A DNA stretch of 53,901 bases from Promethearchaeota archaeon (lineage in GTDB: Archaea; Asgardarchaeota; Lokiarchaeia; Sigyniarchaeales; SOKP01), in NCBI GenBank assembly GCA_030603385.1, contig JAUVXW010000032.1, forward strand, positions 1-53,901. Reading direction: 5' to 3'. This document shows, in pieces, positions 33,413 to 42,815 of the stretch. The translations under genes were made by a program, and so were the position numbers. The number at the start of each line of letters is the position of its first letter. Positions within the stretch are counted from its first letter, which is position 1. The notes beneath the pieces were generated by a model. That model worked only from the letters and a program-made list of their open reading frames with translations. It searched no databases and was not told where the DNA came from.

Positions 33413-34831
33413 TTAGAGAGATTTAATAGATTCCTTTAGTGTTTTTTCAAAGAGCTCACAGATTTTTTCTGTCTCTTCATCATTAATAATTAATGGTGGT
33501 TTGATTTTTAAGGTGTTTTGAATGAAATAACCTGCTGTGGACATGATTTGCATTTGTTCACCAAAAAAGATTCCATTTTTCCATCCAACATGCACCATTT
33601 TTTCTAGCAACTGATTATGGGGTTCTCGTGTATCAGGATCTTTCACAAATTCTACACCTATAAATAAGCCAGGACCTCTAACATCCCCAATCTGAGGTAT
33701 ACTTTCAGAAAGATCTTTTATATGAGAAGTTATTTTCTTTCCTTGCTTATCAGCATTTTGGGGTATGTTGTTTTTTTGTAATATTTCAATATTTACTAAA
33801 CATGCGGCCATCGCTAATGGAGGCGAAGCAAAGGTAGAATGTTCCTCGAACTCGGTTAACGTACGAAGTTTAGTTGATGCCACCGTAATTCCAATGGGAA
33901 CACCTGCAGCTGCTCCTTTAGTTAGAGTCATAATATCTGGTGAAATATCTTTATTATATGTAGATTCATACCATTCTGTACCAAACATTTTGCCTGTGCG
34001 GCCAAAACCAGTTTGTGCTTCGTCATAAATAAGAAGAATTTTATTATTTTTGCAAATTTCCTTTAATCCAACTAAGAAATCGACAGGTGCAGGAATCTGA
34101 CCTCCAGGACCCTGCATAGGTTCGATGATGCAACCAATTGGTGTACCCGTAGGAAACATTTCTATGTTTTGCCGTACCATCTCCAAACATTCTAAATTGC
34201 ATGATTTATCTCGTTTTCCGCTAAAACCTTCCTTATAATTCCAAGGACAGTGAAAACAGTAAGGAAAAAAATTTCGCATCCAATGGTCTTGCCCAAAACC
34301 AGAAAATCGCATTGGGAGACGTTGAGAAGCACCCATCATTACTAAGCTTGACCCATGATACCCCCTTCGAAATACTATGAATTGATTTCCTTTTTTGTTA
34401 TTAATCAGTGCTAACCTAATTGCACATTCAAGTGCCCACCCTCCTCCAGAGTTGTTCACACTAACTTTACCGCCTTTTAATTGACCCGGTGCGATTTCTG
34501 CGATTTTATTGAAAAGTCTCACTCTTACTGGTGTAAGAAAATATGACCAAGAATGGGTAACTTGTTGAGATTGGATACTGAGAGCATAACTTATATCTGG
34601 ATTATTATGCCCTAAATTGTAAACCCATGCTTGAGATGTGCAATCCAGTATTTCTCGTCCATCTTGAGTTTTAAAATAAATTGAACCTGGCTCACGACTT
34701 CCTGTGATAATATGTTCTCGAACATTAGTTAAAAGATGATTTTTACGGCATATTATTATTTCTTCTTCATTTAATGGATAAGTTAGAAGCCTTTCGATCT
34801 CTTCTTTCTTTAGATATTTTGGTTCATTCAT
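33413..34831 (-). CDS. Class III aminotransferase (GABA/ornithine type) with Cys clusters
   Basis: A 472-residue PLP enzyme. Landmarks are SGGGWALECAIRLA (phosphate site), RRGYHG, GCIIEPMQGPGG, YDEAQTGFGRTG (Asp270) and the aldimine Lys305 in LTKGAAAGVPIG. It is probably a 4-aminobutyrate-, ornithine- or acetylornithine-type aminotransferase. An insertion carries Cys192-x2-Cys195 and Cys211-x3-Cys215 (FPYCFHCPW...CNLEC); mammalian GABA aminotransferase is known to hold a 2Fe-2S cluster through similar cysteines. The amino donor cannot be told from sequence. Confidence 0.88.
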   Translation of the reverse strand: MNEPKYLKKEEIERLLTYPLNEEEIIICRKNHLLTNVREHIITGSREPGSIYFKTQDGREILDCTSQAWVYNLGHNNPDISYALSIQSQQVTHSWSYFLTPVRVRLFNKIAEIAPGQLKGGKVSVNNSGGGWALECAIRLALINNKKGNQFIVFRRGYHGSSLVMMGASQRLPMRFSGFGQDHWMRNFFPYCFHCPWNYKEGFSGKRDKSCNLECLEMVRQNIEMFPTGTPIGCIIEPMQGPGGQIPAPVDFLVGLKEICKNNKILLIYDEAQTGFGRTGKMFGTEWYESTYNKDISPDIMTLTKGAAAGVPIGITVASTKLRTLTEFEEHSTFASPPLAMAACLVNIEILQKNNIPQNADKQGKKITSHIKDLSESIPQIGDVRGPGLFIGVEFVKDPDTREPHNQLLEKMVHVGWKNGIFFGEQMQIMSTAGYFIQNTLKIKPPLIINDEETEKICELFEKTLKESIKSL

Positions 34832-34891
34832 GCTACATCAATATATTTCAATTATTAAAAGAATTTTTAGATATTATATAAAAATCTCTAC

Positions 34892-36322
34892 TCAAGAAAA
34901 GCGCAGAATTGCGGGTTTTATACACTCTAGTGCAGAATTGAAGTGCTCCATTTTAATAATAAGGGTATTTAAAGCATCATCTGGATGGACTTCATTCAAC
35001 TTTATTTGAGGTAAAACACTTCGTATTGAATCCATGGCAGCTTCTTTGCACAATGCCATCAGATCAGCTCCCACAAATCCTTGAGTTTTTTCTGCAATTA
35101 GTTTAAGATCAACATCTTTATGTAAAGGTTTTCCACGAGTATGAATCTTTAATATCTCAAATCTTCCATCAATATCTGGAGGTTTTATTTCAATTTCGTG
35201 ATCAAACCTTCCAGGACGTCTTAATCCTTCATCAATATCCTCTATTCTATTTGTTTCGGCTATAACAATAACATCTCCTCTAGATTGAATACCATCCATT
35301 AATGTTAAAAGTTGAGCGACAACTCTTTGTTCTACTTTTTCAGATAATAATTCTCTTTTTGGAGCAATGGCGTCAATTTTATCTATGAATATTATTGACG
35401 GTGCATTTTCTTCTGCTTCTCTGAAGATCTCACGAAGTCTTCCTTCAGTCCCACCCGAATACCTGCTAAAGATCTCAGGTCCATTTATCGTTATAAAATT
35501 TGCCTTTATTTCATGCGTTAATGCTTTTATCAACAAGGTTTTGCCTACTCCGGGAATTCCATATAAAATTATGCCTTGAGATGGTTTTACTCTTAACCTA
35601 TGAAATAATTCGGGATACTTTAAAGGTAATTCAACTATTTCTCGAATTTTCTGAATTTCATCAGATAACCCTCCAATATGATTATATGTAAAAACATCAC
35701 CCGTATGGTTTAAAGCAGCAACTTTTTTATTTACTTTTATTACTGTATCACGAGTAATTTTAACAACTTTATCTGGGGGTTTTAAATTTTCAACAATTAA
35801 TCTTAAAGTGCCTAAAGTTGCCCTTTTTCTAGACCCTAATTGAAACTTTTTCATAAGATCTGACATAGGATTTTCACCCTCTTCTCTTTGAACAAAAGTT
35901 CCATAAACATCAACTATATCCCCAATTACTACTGGTTTATCAATTAATTTATTCTTAATTGCATCTGCTTGTCTTTTTAAATCTATATCTGGTCTTGTAG
36001 GAGTTAATTGAATTTCAATTGCGGGATACACTTCTGCTTTTAGAATTGAGATATTTTCTCCAATTGTTGCTCCGGCATTAAGTCTCTGAAGGAGATCTAA
36101 CCTTATTATTCCTTTCCCTTTGTCAGCAGCACTTGATACCGCAATTCCCGTAGTTCTTTTCCTTCCTTTAATTTCAATTATATCACCAGTACTAAGCCCT
36201 AGGTCAAACATTACATTTTCATCAATATAACATAAAGAACGTCCACTTCGAGATTTCTCTAACCTTTCTATTCTTAAATTTACGGCAACTTGAGGTTGTT
36301 TTCTTCTTATCATTCTAACCAC
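34892..36322 (-). CDS. CDC48/VCP-like AAA protein, single AAA module with altered Walker B
   Basis: A 476-residue protein. Residues about 12-190 are a CDC48 N-domain (double-psi barrel start VNLRIERLEKSRSGRSLCYID). One AAA module follows: Walker A GIPGVGKT at 255-262, Walker B IIFIDKID with Lys315 where CDC48 has the catalytic Glu, ETN (356-358) at sensor 1, and RRPGR (368-372) arginine fingers. Ordinary archaeal CDC48 has two AAA modules and about 720-800 residues, so the second is missing. The Glu-to-Lys change should abolish hydrolysis but allow ATP binding. It may be a regulatory or dead paralogue of a normal CDC48. AAA substitution at Walker A (I and V for P and T) is also unusual. Confidence 0.9.
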   Translation of the reverse strand: MVRMIRRKQPQVAVNLRIERLEKSRSGRSLCYIDENVMFDLGLSTGDIIEIKGRKRTTGIAVSSAADKGKGIIRLDLLQRLNAGATIGENISILKAEVYPAIEIQLTPTRPDIDLKRQADAIKNKLIDKPVVIGDIVDVYGTFVQREEGENPMSDLMKKFQLGSRKRATLGTLRLIVENLKPPDKVVKITRDTVIKVNKKVAALNHTGDVFTYNHIGGLSDEIQKIREIVELPLKYPELFHRLRVKPSQGIILYGIPGVGKTLLIKALTHEIKANFITINGPEIFSRYSGGTEGRLREIFREAEENAPSIIFIDKIDAIAPKRELLSEKVEQRVVAQLLTLMDGIQSRGDVIVIAETNRIEDIDEGLRRPGRFDHEIEIKPPDIDGRFEILKIHTRGKPLHKDVDLKLIAEKTQGFVGADLMALCKEAAMDSIRSVLPQIKLNEVHPDDALNTLIIKMEHFNSALECIKPAILRFS

Positions 36323-36420
36323 TCGTCTAAATTTCGCCAGTTTTAATTTTTATAACCTTAGGATCATAATTAAGAAGTATATATAAGTTTTAATTAAGGA
36401 TGGAATATATCTAGAAAATT

Positions 36421-38160
36421 ATGACTATTCTCTTAAATCCAAAAAAACATGATCGTTATTATCCCGACGACCGCTCAAGAGAAATTATGCTCAAGACTAT
36501 TGAATTTTTCGAAAATAAAGGGAAAGTGAAGATTAAAGAAGATGACCATAAAAAAGTTTGGTATGATGATTTCCTCGAGTTTCAAAAAAAAAATAGAATT
36601 TTTGCACAACTTCTAACACCTGCTCCATATGGAGAGGATGAGAATTATCGTTGGGACACGTGGCGTATATGTGAATTTAATGAAATTCTTGGTTTTTATG
36701 GACTTGGATATTGGTATACTTGGCAAGTCTCTATTCTAGGACTTGGACCCATTTGGATGAGTAAGAATGAAGTAGCAAAGAAAAAAGCCGCAAAATTACT
36801 TCGAGAAGGGGGGATTTTCGCTTTTGCTCTCTCAGAACAAGCACACGGAGCTGATATCTATGCAACTGAGATGAAACTTACGCTACAAGAAGATGAAACT
36901 TATAAGGCAAATGGAGAGAAATATTATATTGGCAACGGTAACGAAGCAGAGATGGTTTCAAATTTTGGGAAACTTGCTGATATTGATGGAAATATCCCTC
37001 CGTATGATATGAAGAATAAAGATCAGTATGTATTTTTTGTAGCAAATTATAAACACAAAAATTATGAATTGATTAAAAATGTCTGCGATAGTCAAAACTT
37101 TGTATCTCATTTTGCTCTTCACGATTATCCCATAACACATGAAGATATTCTTTCTATGGGAGAAGAAGCATGGAATGCTTCGCTTAATACTGTTAATGTA
37201 GGTAAATATAATTTGGGTTGGGCTTCAATTGGGATGTGTACACATGCATTTTATGAATCTATTCATCATGCTGCTCATCGTAGGCTCTATAATATGTATG
37301 TTACTGATTTTCAACATGTTAAACAAAATTTTGTAGATGCGTATACGCGTTTAGTTGCCATGAAATTATTTGGATTAAGAACAGCTGACTACATGCGTAT
37401 AGCCTCCAAAAACGATAGGCGTTACCTTCTCTACGCCCCTGTTATGAAAATGAAAACAACAACTCAAGGGGAAGAAGTAATTAATCTCTTATGGGATGTT
37501 ATTGCTGCTAAAGGGTTTGAAAAAGATATGTACTTTGAAAGTGCTGCAAGAGATATTCGAGCATTACCTAAACTTGAGGGTACAGTTCACGTTAATATTG
37601 CCTTAATTCTGAAATTTATGTTGAGCTTCTTTATGAATCATAGAAATTATGAGGAGGTTCCTAGGCAAGATCAGATTGAAAACGATAGTTTCCTTTTTGA
37701 TCAAGGACCCACTCGAGGCTTAAGTCGTGTTCGCCTTCATGATTGGAAACCCGCATTTGAGAAAAATAACTTACCTAATGTTAAAATTTTCTTGGAACAG
37801 ATTGAATTATTCAATCTTCTTGGAACAAAAGCAACCCCTAGTGCTGAACAACAAAATGATATGGATTTTATGCTATCGGGGATTGGAGAAATCTTCTCTT
37901 TAATTGTATATGCCCATTTGATTACTGAAAATGCACCTATCTACAACATTGATGATGACACTTTAGATCAAATTTTTGATTTCCTAGTCAGAGATTTTTC
38001 TAAATATGCTTTAAATCTCTATCATAAATCTGGTACTACTCCTAAACAAATGGAATTTTGTTTAAAAATGATAAAAAAACCAAATGTGGATGAGGAAAGA
38101 TTTAAACGAGTGTGGAAAACTGTACACTCCTTAAAAGATGCCTACCAAATGAATGATTAA
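36421..38160 (+). CDS. Acyl-CoA dehydrogenase-family protein (large form)
   Basis: A 579-residue flavoprotein of the acyl-CoA dehydrogenase family. The middle carries FAFALSEQAHGADIYATEM, the FAD-binding TxxxxGSD-type loop, and a beta-domain with KANGEKYYIGNG. The C-terminal helical domain includes GWASIGMCTHAFYESIHH and RRLYNMYVTDFQHVKQNFVDAYTRLVAMKL in place of the usual catalytic region. It is longer than standard (~380) members and resembles large acyl-CoA dehydrogenases with extra C-terminal helices. The acyl substrate is unknown. It is divergent from the CDC48-like gene. Confidence 0.85.
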   Translation: MTILLNPKKHDRYYPDDRSREIMLKTIEFFENKGKVKIKEDDHKKVWYDDFLEFQKKNRIFAQLLTPAPYGEDENYRWDTWRICEFNEILGFYGLGYWYTWQVSILGLGPIWMSKNEVAKKKAAKLLREGGIFAFALSEQAHGADIYATEMKLTLQEDETYKANGEKYYIGNGNEAEMVSNFGKLADIDGNIPPYDMKNKDQYVFFVANYKHKNYELIKNVCDSQNFVSHFALHDYPITHEDILSMGEEAWNASLNTVNVGKYNLGWASIGMCTHAFYESIHHAAHRRLYNMYVTDFQHVKQNFVDAYTRLVAMKLFGLRTADYMRIASKNDRRYLLYAPVMKMKTTTQGEEVINLLWDVIAAKGFEKDMYFESAARDIRALPKLEGTVHVNIALILKFMLSFFMNHRNYEEVPRQDQIENDSFLFDQGPTRGLSRVRLHDWKPAFEKNNLPNVKIFLEQIELFNLLGTKATPSAEQQNDMDFMLSGIGEIFSLIVYAHLITENAPIYNIDDDTLDQIFDFLVRDFSKYALNLYHKSGTTPKQMEFCLKMIKKPNVDEERFKRVWKTVHSLKDAYQMND

Positions 38161-38165
38161 TTACG

Positions 38166-38279
38166 TTTTTACTTCTTTTTTTACTTTTTCTGGTTAGATA
38201 TCTCTTCAATTGCAATTTCTGGATTATGATATCTCTGTGTTTTCAATGTTCCAATCCCAAATTGTATAGCCTTTTCAGG
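38166..38279 (-). pseudogene. Duplicated 3' fragment of the flavodoxin/ferredoxin gene
   Basis: This 114-bp segment matches 39288-39401, the 3' end of the flavodoxin/ferredoxin gene, with about five mismatches (roughly 96% identity). On the reverse strand it still encodes that protein's last 32 residues, from PEKAIQFG to EEISNQKK, and its stop, with one change (Pro to Ile). It lacks the rest of the gene and is preceded in frame by a TAG, so it is a remnant. It starts 6 bp after the alpha/beta hydrolase stop. Confidence 0.9.
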
Positions 38280-38285
38280 CTAGAT

Positions 38286-39167
38286 TTAAGCTTTCGCTGC
38301 GTTTTCTGCAATTGCATCAGATATTTGAACCCATGTTTCCGGAGGTAAGCTATGACCCATCCCGTCTATAATTATCAATTCAGATCCGGGTATAGCTTCT
38401 GCTGTATCTTTCCCTGCTTCAAATGGGAAAAGAGGATCCTCTCTTCCATGGATCACAAGAGTTGGCACTTCAATTGCCGATAACTTTTCTTTCCAATTTC
38501 CTTGCGCCATTATAGCAAGAAGATGGCGTTCAACCCCAGCAGGATAAAAACATCTATCAAACACTCTACCTGCAAGAGCACGGTGTTTTTCCTCATTATA
38601 AGGGAAGCCTGATCCATAAATAAACTTTCCTACTCTTATAGAGTTCTCAATAACAGCATCACGTTCAGGAGGCACTGGGGTGTAAAATACTTGTTGTGCT
38701 TCTGGAGTCATTTGAGGGAGATCTGGATTACCTGTGGTACTCATTATAGAAGTGAGACTTAATACACGAGAGGGATGTCTATACGCAATAGTTTGAGCAA
38801 TCATTCCCCCCATTGAACCTCCGCAAATGTGAGCTTTTTCAATGTCTAACGCATCGAGAAGTCCTACAGCGTCATCTGCCATATCATCCAATGAGTAAGG
38901 CGATTCAACTGGTTCCCCCCTCTGAACCGCCATTATTGCTCCCATCAAATCTGGCTCACCAGCTTCTTCACATCTAGTTGAAAGCCCAATATCCCTATTG
39001 TCAAATATAATTACATAGAAACCGCGATCTGTCAAGGTTTTTATGAATTCTTCATCCCAATGGATCAATTGAGAACCTAATCCTACAATTAGAAGCATTG
39101 GCTTATCTAAAGGATCCCCGAAGGTTTCATATTCAATTTCAATATTATTTGCTTTTGCTTTGGTCAT
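38286..39167 (-). CDS. Alpha/beta hydrolase
   Basis: A 293-residue alpha/beta-hydrolase-fold enzyme. The nucleophile elbow GGSMGGM, the acid in HGREDPLFP and the histidine in GMGHSLPPE form the triad. It has the N-terminal IEIEYETFGDP start and FDNRDIGLSTR motif common in bacterial esterase/proline-iminopeptidase-like hydrolases. The substrate is unknown. Sampled lines are about 45% GC, against about 33% in neighbours, and the gene sits between 114-bp direct repeats, so it was probably acquired recently. Confidence 0.93.
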   Translation of the reverse strand: MTKAKANNIEIEYETFGDPLDKPMLLIVGLGSQLIHWDEEFIKTLTDRGFYVIIFDNRDIGLSTRCEEAGEPDLMGAIMAVQRGEPVESPYSLDDMADDAVGLLDALDIEKAHICGGSMGGMIAQTIAYRHPSRVLSLTSIMSTTGNPDLPQMTPEAQQVFYTPVPPERDAVIENSIRVGKFIYGSGFPYNEEKHRALAGRVFDRCFYPAGVERHLLAIMAQGNWKEKLSAIEVPTLVIHGREDPLFPFEAGKDTAEAIPGSELIIIDGMGHSLPPETWVQISDAIAENAAKA

Positions 39168-39302
39168 TATTCATCTGTCAAAGTTATTTCGTTTTATAAT
39201 TTTAATATTCAACAATTTTTAAACTTTAATTTTAATAACAGTATGAAGACAGAAGAATTGAATATCTTGTGTTTTTTGGATAAAAGATTTTTACTTCTTT
39301 TT

Positions 39303-40100
39303 TTACTTCTTCTGGTTTGATATCTCTTCAATTGCAATTTCTGGATTATGATATCTCTGTGTTTTCAATGTTCCAGGCCCAAATTGTATAGCTTTTTCAG
39401 GACAAAAATTAATACATGCTAAACATTGTTGACATTTGTGCTGCCACTCGGGAACTCCATCGATCATTATGATGTTATTTACAGGGCAGACATTTTCGCA
39501 TATGCCACAACTATTGCAATTATCCTCAGCGTAGAAATTTTTATCACTTTTATTCACATCTTCTCGAAATTTAGCATTAAATCGCTCAGCTCTCCCTAGA
39601 TTTTTTTCGAAAATATCTTGATTCAGGTTTCTTTTTTTATTTTTTACAATCTCAGAAATTTGTTTGACTTGATTCATCTCTTTTTCAAAAAACTCTTTTT
39701 GACGTTTTTCTGAGTGAATATCATATCCAATAATATAATTATTTGGCATAGTGACTAAAAATCCTGCATTTAGCGCCTTTGCTTTGGGTTTTGCTTTTAA
39801 AAGTGTGTTTACTTGCTGTAGGGGTAACTCGGTGACATCCCCTGCACTTGAAACAATCGTGAAAAAATACTCAGAATTGCTTAAATCAATTTTTTCTATG
39901 AAATCATAGATGATTTTTGGTAATCCAGAATAATATAGGGGAAAAACAAAACCTATTTTTTCGCTTTCTGACTTAAGGTTTTCCTTTTGCCATATCTTTG
40001 CAATGGGTATAAGGTCACAATCACCTAACTTTTCAGCAACATCTTTCGCAATTTTTAAAGAATTGCCTGTTCCGGTAAAAAAATAGATTGTCGATTCCAT
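39303..40100 (-). CDS. Flavodoxin plus 2[4Fe-4S] ferredoxin fusion (EFR1 family)
   Basis: A 265-residue protein. Residues about 1-170 are a flavodoxin domain (YFFTGTGNSLKIA binds FMN phosphate). Residues about 190-245 hold two 4Fe-4S motifs: CNSCGICENVCP and CQQCLACINFCP. It is a single-chain electron carrier of the EFR1 type, moving electrons between flavin and iron-sulphur partners. The partner enzyme is not obvious. The downstream hydrolase is probably an insertion. The last 32 residues are duplicated at 38166-38279. Confidence 0.9.
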   Translation of the reverse strand: MESTIYFFTGTGNSLKIAKDVAEKLGDCDLIPIAKIWQKENLKSESEKIGFVFPLYYSGLPKIIYDFIEKIDLSNSEYFFTIVSSAGDVTELPLQQVNTLLKAKPKAKALNAGFLVTMPNNYIIGYDIHSEKRQKEFFEKEMNQVKQISEIVKNKKRNLNQDIFEKNLGRAERFNAKFREDVNKSDKNFYAEDNCNSCGICENVCPVNNIIMIDGVPEWQHKCQQCLACINFCPEKAIQFGPGTLKTQRYHNPEIAIEEISNQKK

Positions 40101-40252
40101 GTATATTTAGAATCTTATTTTCTATTTGAGACTATTGTTAACTTAAGTTTTGGTGTGAGTTTCCAAAAAAAATACAAAACTCTCTCTTTTTATATGACAA
40201 AAATTCGACTTTATGCATTTAATTTATAATATAATATCTTCGAGTTATGCCG

Positions 40253-40282
40253 TTTGATGCCACATTTGTGCCACATATCAAA
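40253..40282. repeat. Inverted-repeat element with internal direct repeat
   Basis: A 30-bp element begins TTTGAT and ends ATCAAA (a 6-bp inverted pair). It holds two TGCCACAT copies (40258-40265 and 40269-40276). It sits at the 3' end of the methyltransferase gene, overlapping its stop, upstream of the EFR1 gene. It could be a regulator-binding site, but nothing confirms this. Confidence 0.4.
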
Positions 40283-40907
40283 TAGAATTGACTTTTTTAC
40301 CTATTAATATCCACATTGTATGATATTCTGTATCTTTAGAATAGTCTTTATGAAAATATTCAAATAGGTCAACAATCTTCAAAAATTTGAAATCCTCCCG
40401 AAGCTCATCTTCTGAACAGAAATGAATGAAGACCTCATTTTGAAAGGAATTTGGATCATTTTTTACTGATACGCCTTTTCCATAATATTGCTTATCATTT
40501 GAGGAAAGTGTATTTAAGAAAAAAAAACCATGTGATTTTAAAATTTTCTTGATTTTAAAAATAAATGTGTTTCTATCAGCTATATTAAAGAAATGGTGCA
40601 CACCTGAAATGTAAATTATATCATATTGAGTATCATCTAAATCCTTCCAATCCATACATTCAAATGTGACATTATCTTTGTTTGAATTAAGCTCAATTGC
40701 ATTTTCTATAGCTTTTAATGAAATATCAATTCCTCGTATTATGAGATTATCTAAATTCGAAGATATAAAGTCGATATCGCGTCCATCGCCACATCCAATG
40801 TCTAGAAATGTGAATTGATTAGATTTAATCAATTTTTTTTGAAGAAAACTTAAAGCTACACTAGCAGTTTTACTAACTTTATCATCGCCACTTGGTATAT
40901 GGTTCAT
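40278..40907 (-). CDS. Class I SAM-dependent methyltransferase
   Basis: A 209-residue methyltransferase. Motif I is FLDIGCGDGRD, an acidic loop follows (GIDIS), and YDIIYISGVHHFF and LKSHGFFFLNTL are later motifs. It belongs to the Methyltransf_11/25 group. The substrate is unknown. It lies upstream of the EFR1 gene on the same strand. Confidence 0.9.
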   Translation of the reverse strand: MNHIPSGDDKVSKTASVALSFLQKKLIKSNQFTFLDIGCGDGRDIDFISSNLDNLIIRGIDISLKAIENAIELNSNKDNVTFECMDWKDLDDTQYDIIYISGVHHFFNIADRNTFIFKIKKILKSHGFFFLNTLSSNDKQYYGKGVSVKNDPNSFQNEVFIHFCSEDELREDFKFLKIVDLFEYFHKDYSKDTEYHTMWILIGKKVNSI

Positions 40908-40983
40908 ACATTTACTTAATCAAAGGAGAGTTAAAAAAATATCTTTGGAATTCAATGAAAAACCTGGTATTTATTTTGGAAAT

Positions 40984-41376
40984 TCACATTTTGGGTTCAA
41001 AATCTAAGGAAATTGAATTAATGCAATAACGGCAGCCCGTTGATTTTGGTCCATCATCAAAAACATGTCCTAAATGCCCTCCACATTTACCACAAAGGAC
41101 CTCGGTACGAATCATTCCATGACTCGTATCTGGTTTTTCCTTCACACTAGCATCATCCATCGATCGATCAAAACTAGGCCACCCCGTTCCAGAATCAAAC
41201 TTTTCCTCGGAAGAAAATAAAGGTGTTCCACAACCCGCGCATTTATAAACACCTTTTTCGTGATGGTTCCAAAATTTTCCCGTAAATGCTGGTTCAGTTC
41301 CCTTCTTTCGGAGAACGCGATATTGTTCTTTTGTTAGTTTCTTTTTCCATTTATCTTTAGATAATTCAGATTCCAT
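40984..41376 (-). CDS. msrB: Peptide-methionine (R)-S-oxide reductase MsrB
   Basis: A 130-residue MsrB. The zinc site is Cys46, Cys49, Cys95 and Cys98. The catalytic Cys118 sits in [11 protein letters not shown], with Cys115 nearby. GTGWPSF and [11 protein letters not shown] are family signatures. It reduces methionine R-sulfoxide in proteins using thioredoxin. It is divergent from msrA, which repairs the S form, so the pair covers both stereoisomers and is probably co-regulated. Confidence 0.98.
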   Translation of the reverse strand: MESELSKDKWKKKLTKEQYRVLRKKGTEPAFTGKFWNHHEKGVYKCAGCGTPLFSSEEKFDSGTGWPSFDRSMDDASVKEKPDTSHGMIRTEVLCGKCGGHLGHVFDDGPKSTGCRYCINSISLDFEPKM

Positions 41377-41528
41377 ATTGTTGAATAGAAATTTTTGGTA
41401 TTATAATTATTGCCTTATCGATATTAAAGGATTTGGCTCTAACTACTTATAAGAAAAATCCAATAATCACCCCAAGTTTATACAAAATTAGGCTTAGGTT
41501 TAACTGTTAAGATATTTAATTTAAAATT
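41377..41528. promoter_or_regulatory. Shared divergent promoter region of msrB and msrA
   Basis: A 152-bp spacer between two divergent methionine sulfoxide reductase genes. A TATA-like stretch (tttatacaaaa) starts at about 41477, roughly 50 bp before the msrA ATG. This gives a plausible oxidative-stress control point, though no operator is recognised. Confidence 0.4.
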
Positions 41529-42008
41529 ATGGAGATTCAAAAAGCTATTTTTGCTGCGGGGTGCTTCTGGGGAGTAGAAGCCAATTTTCGAAAAGTAGAG
41601 GGTGTTATTTCTACTCGCGTAGGGTATACTGGTGGCTCTTTTTCCGAACCAACCTATAAAGATGTATGTTCTCATAAAACAGGTCATGCAGAAGCAATAG
41701 AGATTGCTTTTGATCCCTCAAAAGTAACGTATGATGAGCTCTTAGATGTGTTTTGGTCGATTCATGACCCCACAACACTGAATCGTCAAGGCCCTGACAT
41801 TGGTACCCAATATCGTTCGGTAATTTTTTATATCAATTCAGAGCAAAAAAAAAAGGCATTAAACTCTAAAACAAGACTTGAAGCATCTAAACGCAATAAA
41901 AGAGCGATTGTAACACAAATTGTCTCTGCATCTGATTTCTGGGAAGCGGAGGAATATCATCAGCATTATGTAGAAAAAAGAAAAAACAAGATTTTTACTT
42001 ATTTATAA
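41529..42008 (+). CDS. msrA: Peptide-methionine (S)-S-oxide reductase MsrA
   Basis: A 159-residue MsrA with the catalytic Cys12 in [18 protein letters not shown], and [19 protein letters not shown]. It reduces the S-epimer of methionine sulfoxide. Length and all motifs are normal for a single-domain MsrA. It is divergent from msrB. Confidence 0.98.
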   Translation: MEIQKAIFAAGCFWGVEANFRKVEGVISTRVGYTGGSFSEPTYKDVCSHKTGHAEAIEIAFDPSKVTYDELLDVFWSIHDPTTLNRQGPDIGTQYRSVIFYINSEQKKKALNSKTRLEASKRNKRAIVTQIVSASDFWEAEEYHQHYVEKRKNKIFTYL

Positions 42009-42025
42009 CTTTCTGGTTTAGTTTA

Positions 42026-42706
42026 TTACCCAAGAATTATATTTAAGCTTAGAATAATTGCAACACTAGCAACAATCATCCCTAGAATAGCAGTTATCAA
42101 TCGTGTTAGAAAATCTCCAAGTTTACCTGAACTAGAAAGTAAAACATAAACCACTATTACCACTGTTCCTAGTACACCTATTAGAAAACCTGCGCCAATA
42201 ATAATCCAGAATTTTCCAGTAATATAATCTTGAGGTGCAAATCCAAGTCCGAATAAAGTAAAAGAAACAAGAAACGCTAATCCCACCGTACTTACATAAT
42301 AAGCGATATAAATTAGTCTCTTTTTTACTTTTAGTACCTCTTCTTTAAAAAACTCAAGATATATATGAAAAACAGCGGGAATTATGAAAATTAAAGCAAG
42401 GAAAACCATAATATATGTATGAAACATCGTAAAGAATTCAGCTTTTAACGTAAGTATTGTCAGTATTGATGGGATCACCGATAATATAAAACTTATAAAC
42501 AACAATAATCCACGATACTTAAGAGGAAATCCTTTATACAAAAAGAAGAATCCAGGTATGAACATACAAAGCATCAGAGGTAAAAGAATCAATATCATAA
42601 TATTTGTTATCTTCATAATGAAAAAAAAGACTATGAACATTACAAAAAAGATTCCAGCAGCAACAGAAGCTATAATCCCCCAATGAACATTTTTAACATC
42701 ATTCAT
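42026..42706 (-). CDS. Seven-TM membrane protein, unknown function
   Basis: A 226-residue protein with about seven hydrophobic helices and short loops. There are no recognisable catalytic or transport motifs. It ends with ILSLNIILG inside the membrane. It converges on msrA, with 17 bp between stops. Confidence 0.7.
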   Translation of the reverse strand: MNDVKNVHWGIIASVAAGIFFVMFIVFFFIMKITNIMILILLPLMLCMFIPGFFFLYKGFPLKYRGLLLFISFILSVIPSILTILTLKAEFFTMFHTYIMVFLALIFIIPAVFHIYLEFFKEEVLKVKKRLIYIAYYVSTVGLAFLVSFTLFGLGFAPQDYITGKFWIIIGAGFLIGVLGTVVIVVYVLLSSSGKLGDFLTRLITAILGMIVASVAIILSLNIILG

Positions 42707-42815
42707 AATTAAAACCTTCTTATTTTTTTTTTTTTAGATATCATATTAATTTAGAAATAATTAATTGGTTATTTGCTTTTAAACTCTTCTGTCAAATAGA
42801 GAGAAATTGCGTGGT

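Larger units (their letters stand above)
38166..39401. repeat. 114-bp direct repeats bracketing the alpha/beta hydrolase gene
   Basis: Copies at 38166-38279 and 39288-39401 are in the same orientation and about 96% identical. The hydrolase gene and its upstream 120 bp lie between them. The right copy is the genuine 3' end of the flavodoxin/ferredoxin gene; the left is a remnant. This layout is typical of insertion through a short shared segment or of a local duplication. Confidence 0.9.
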
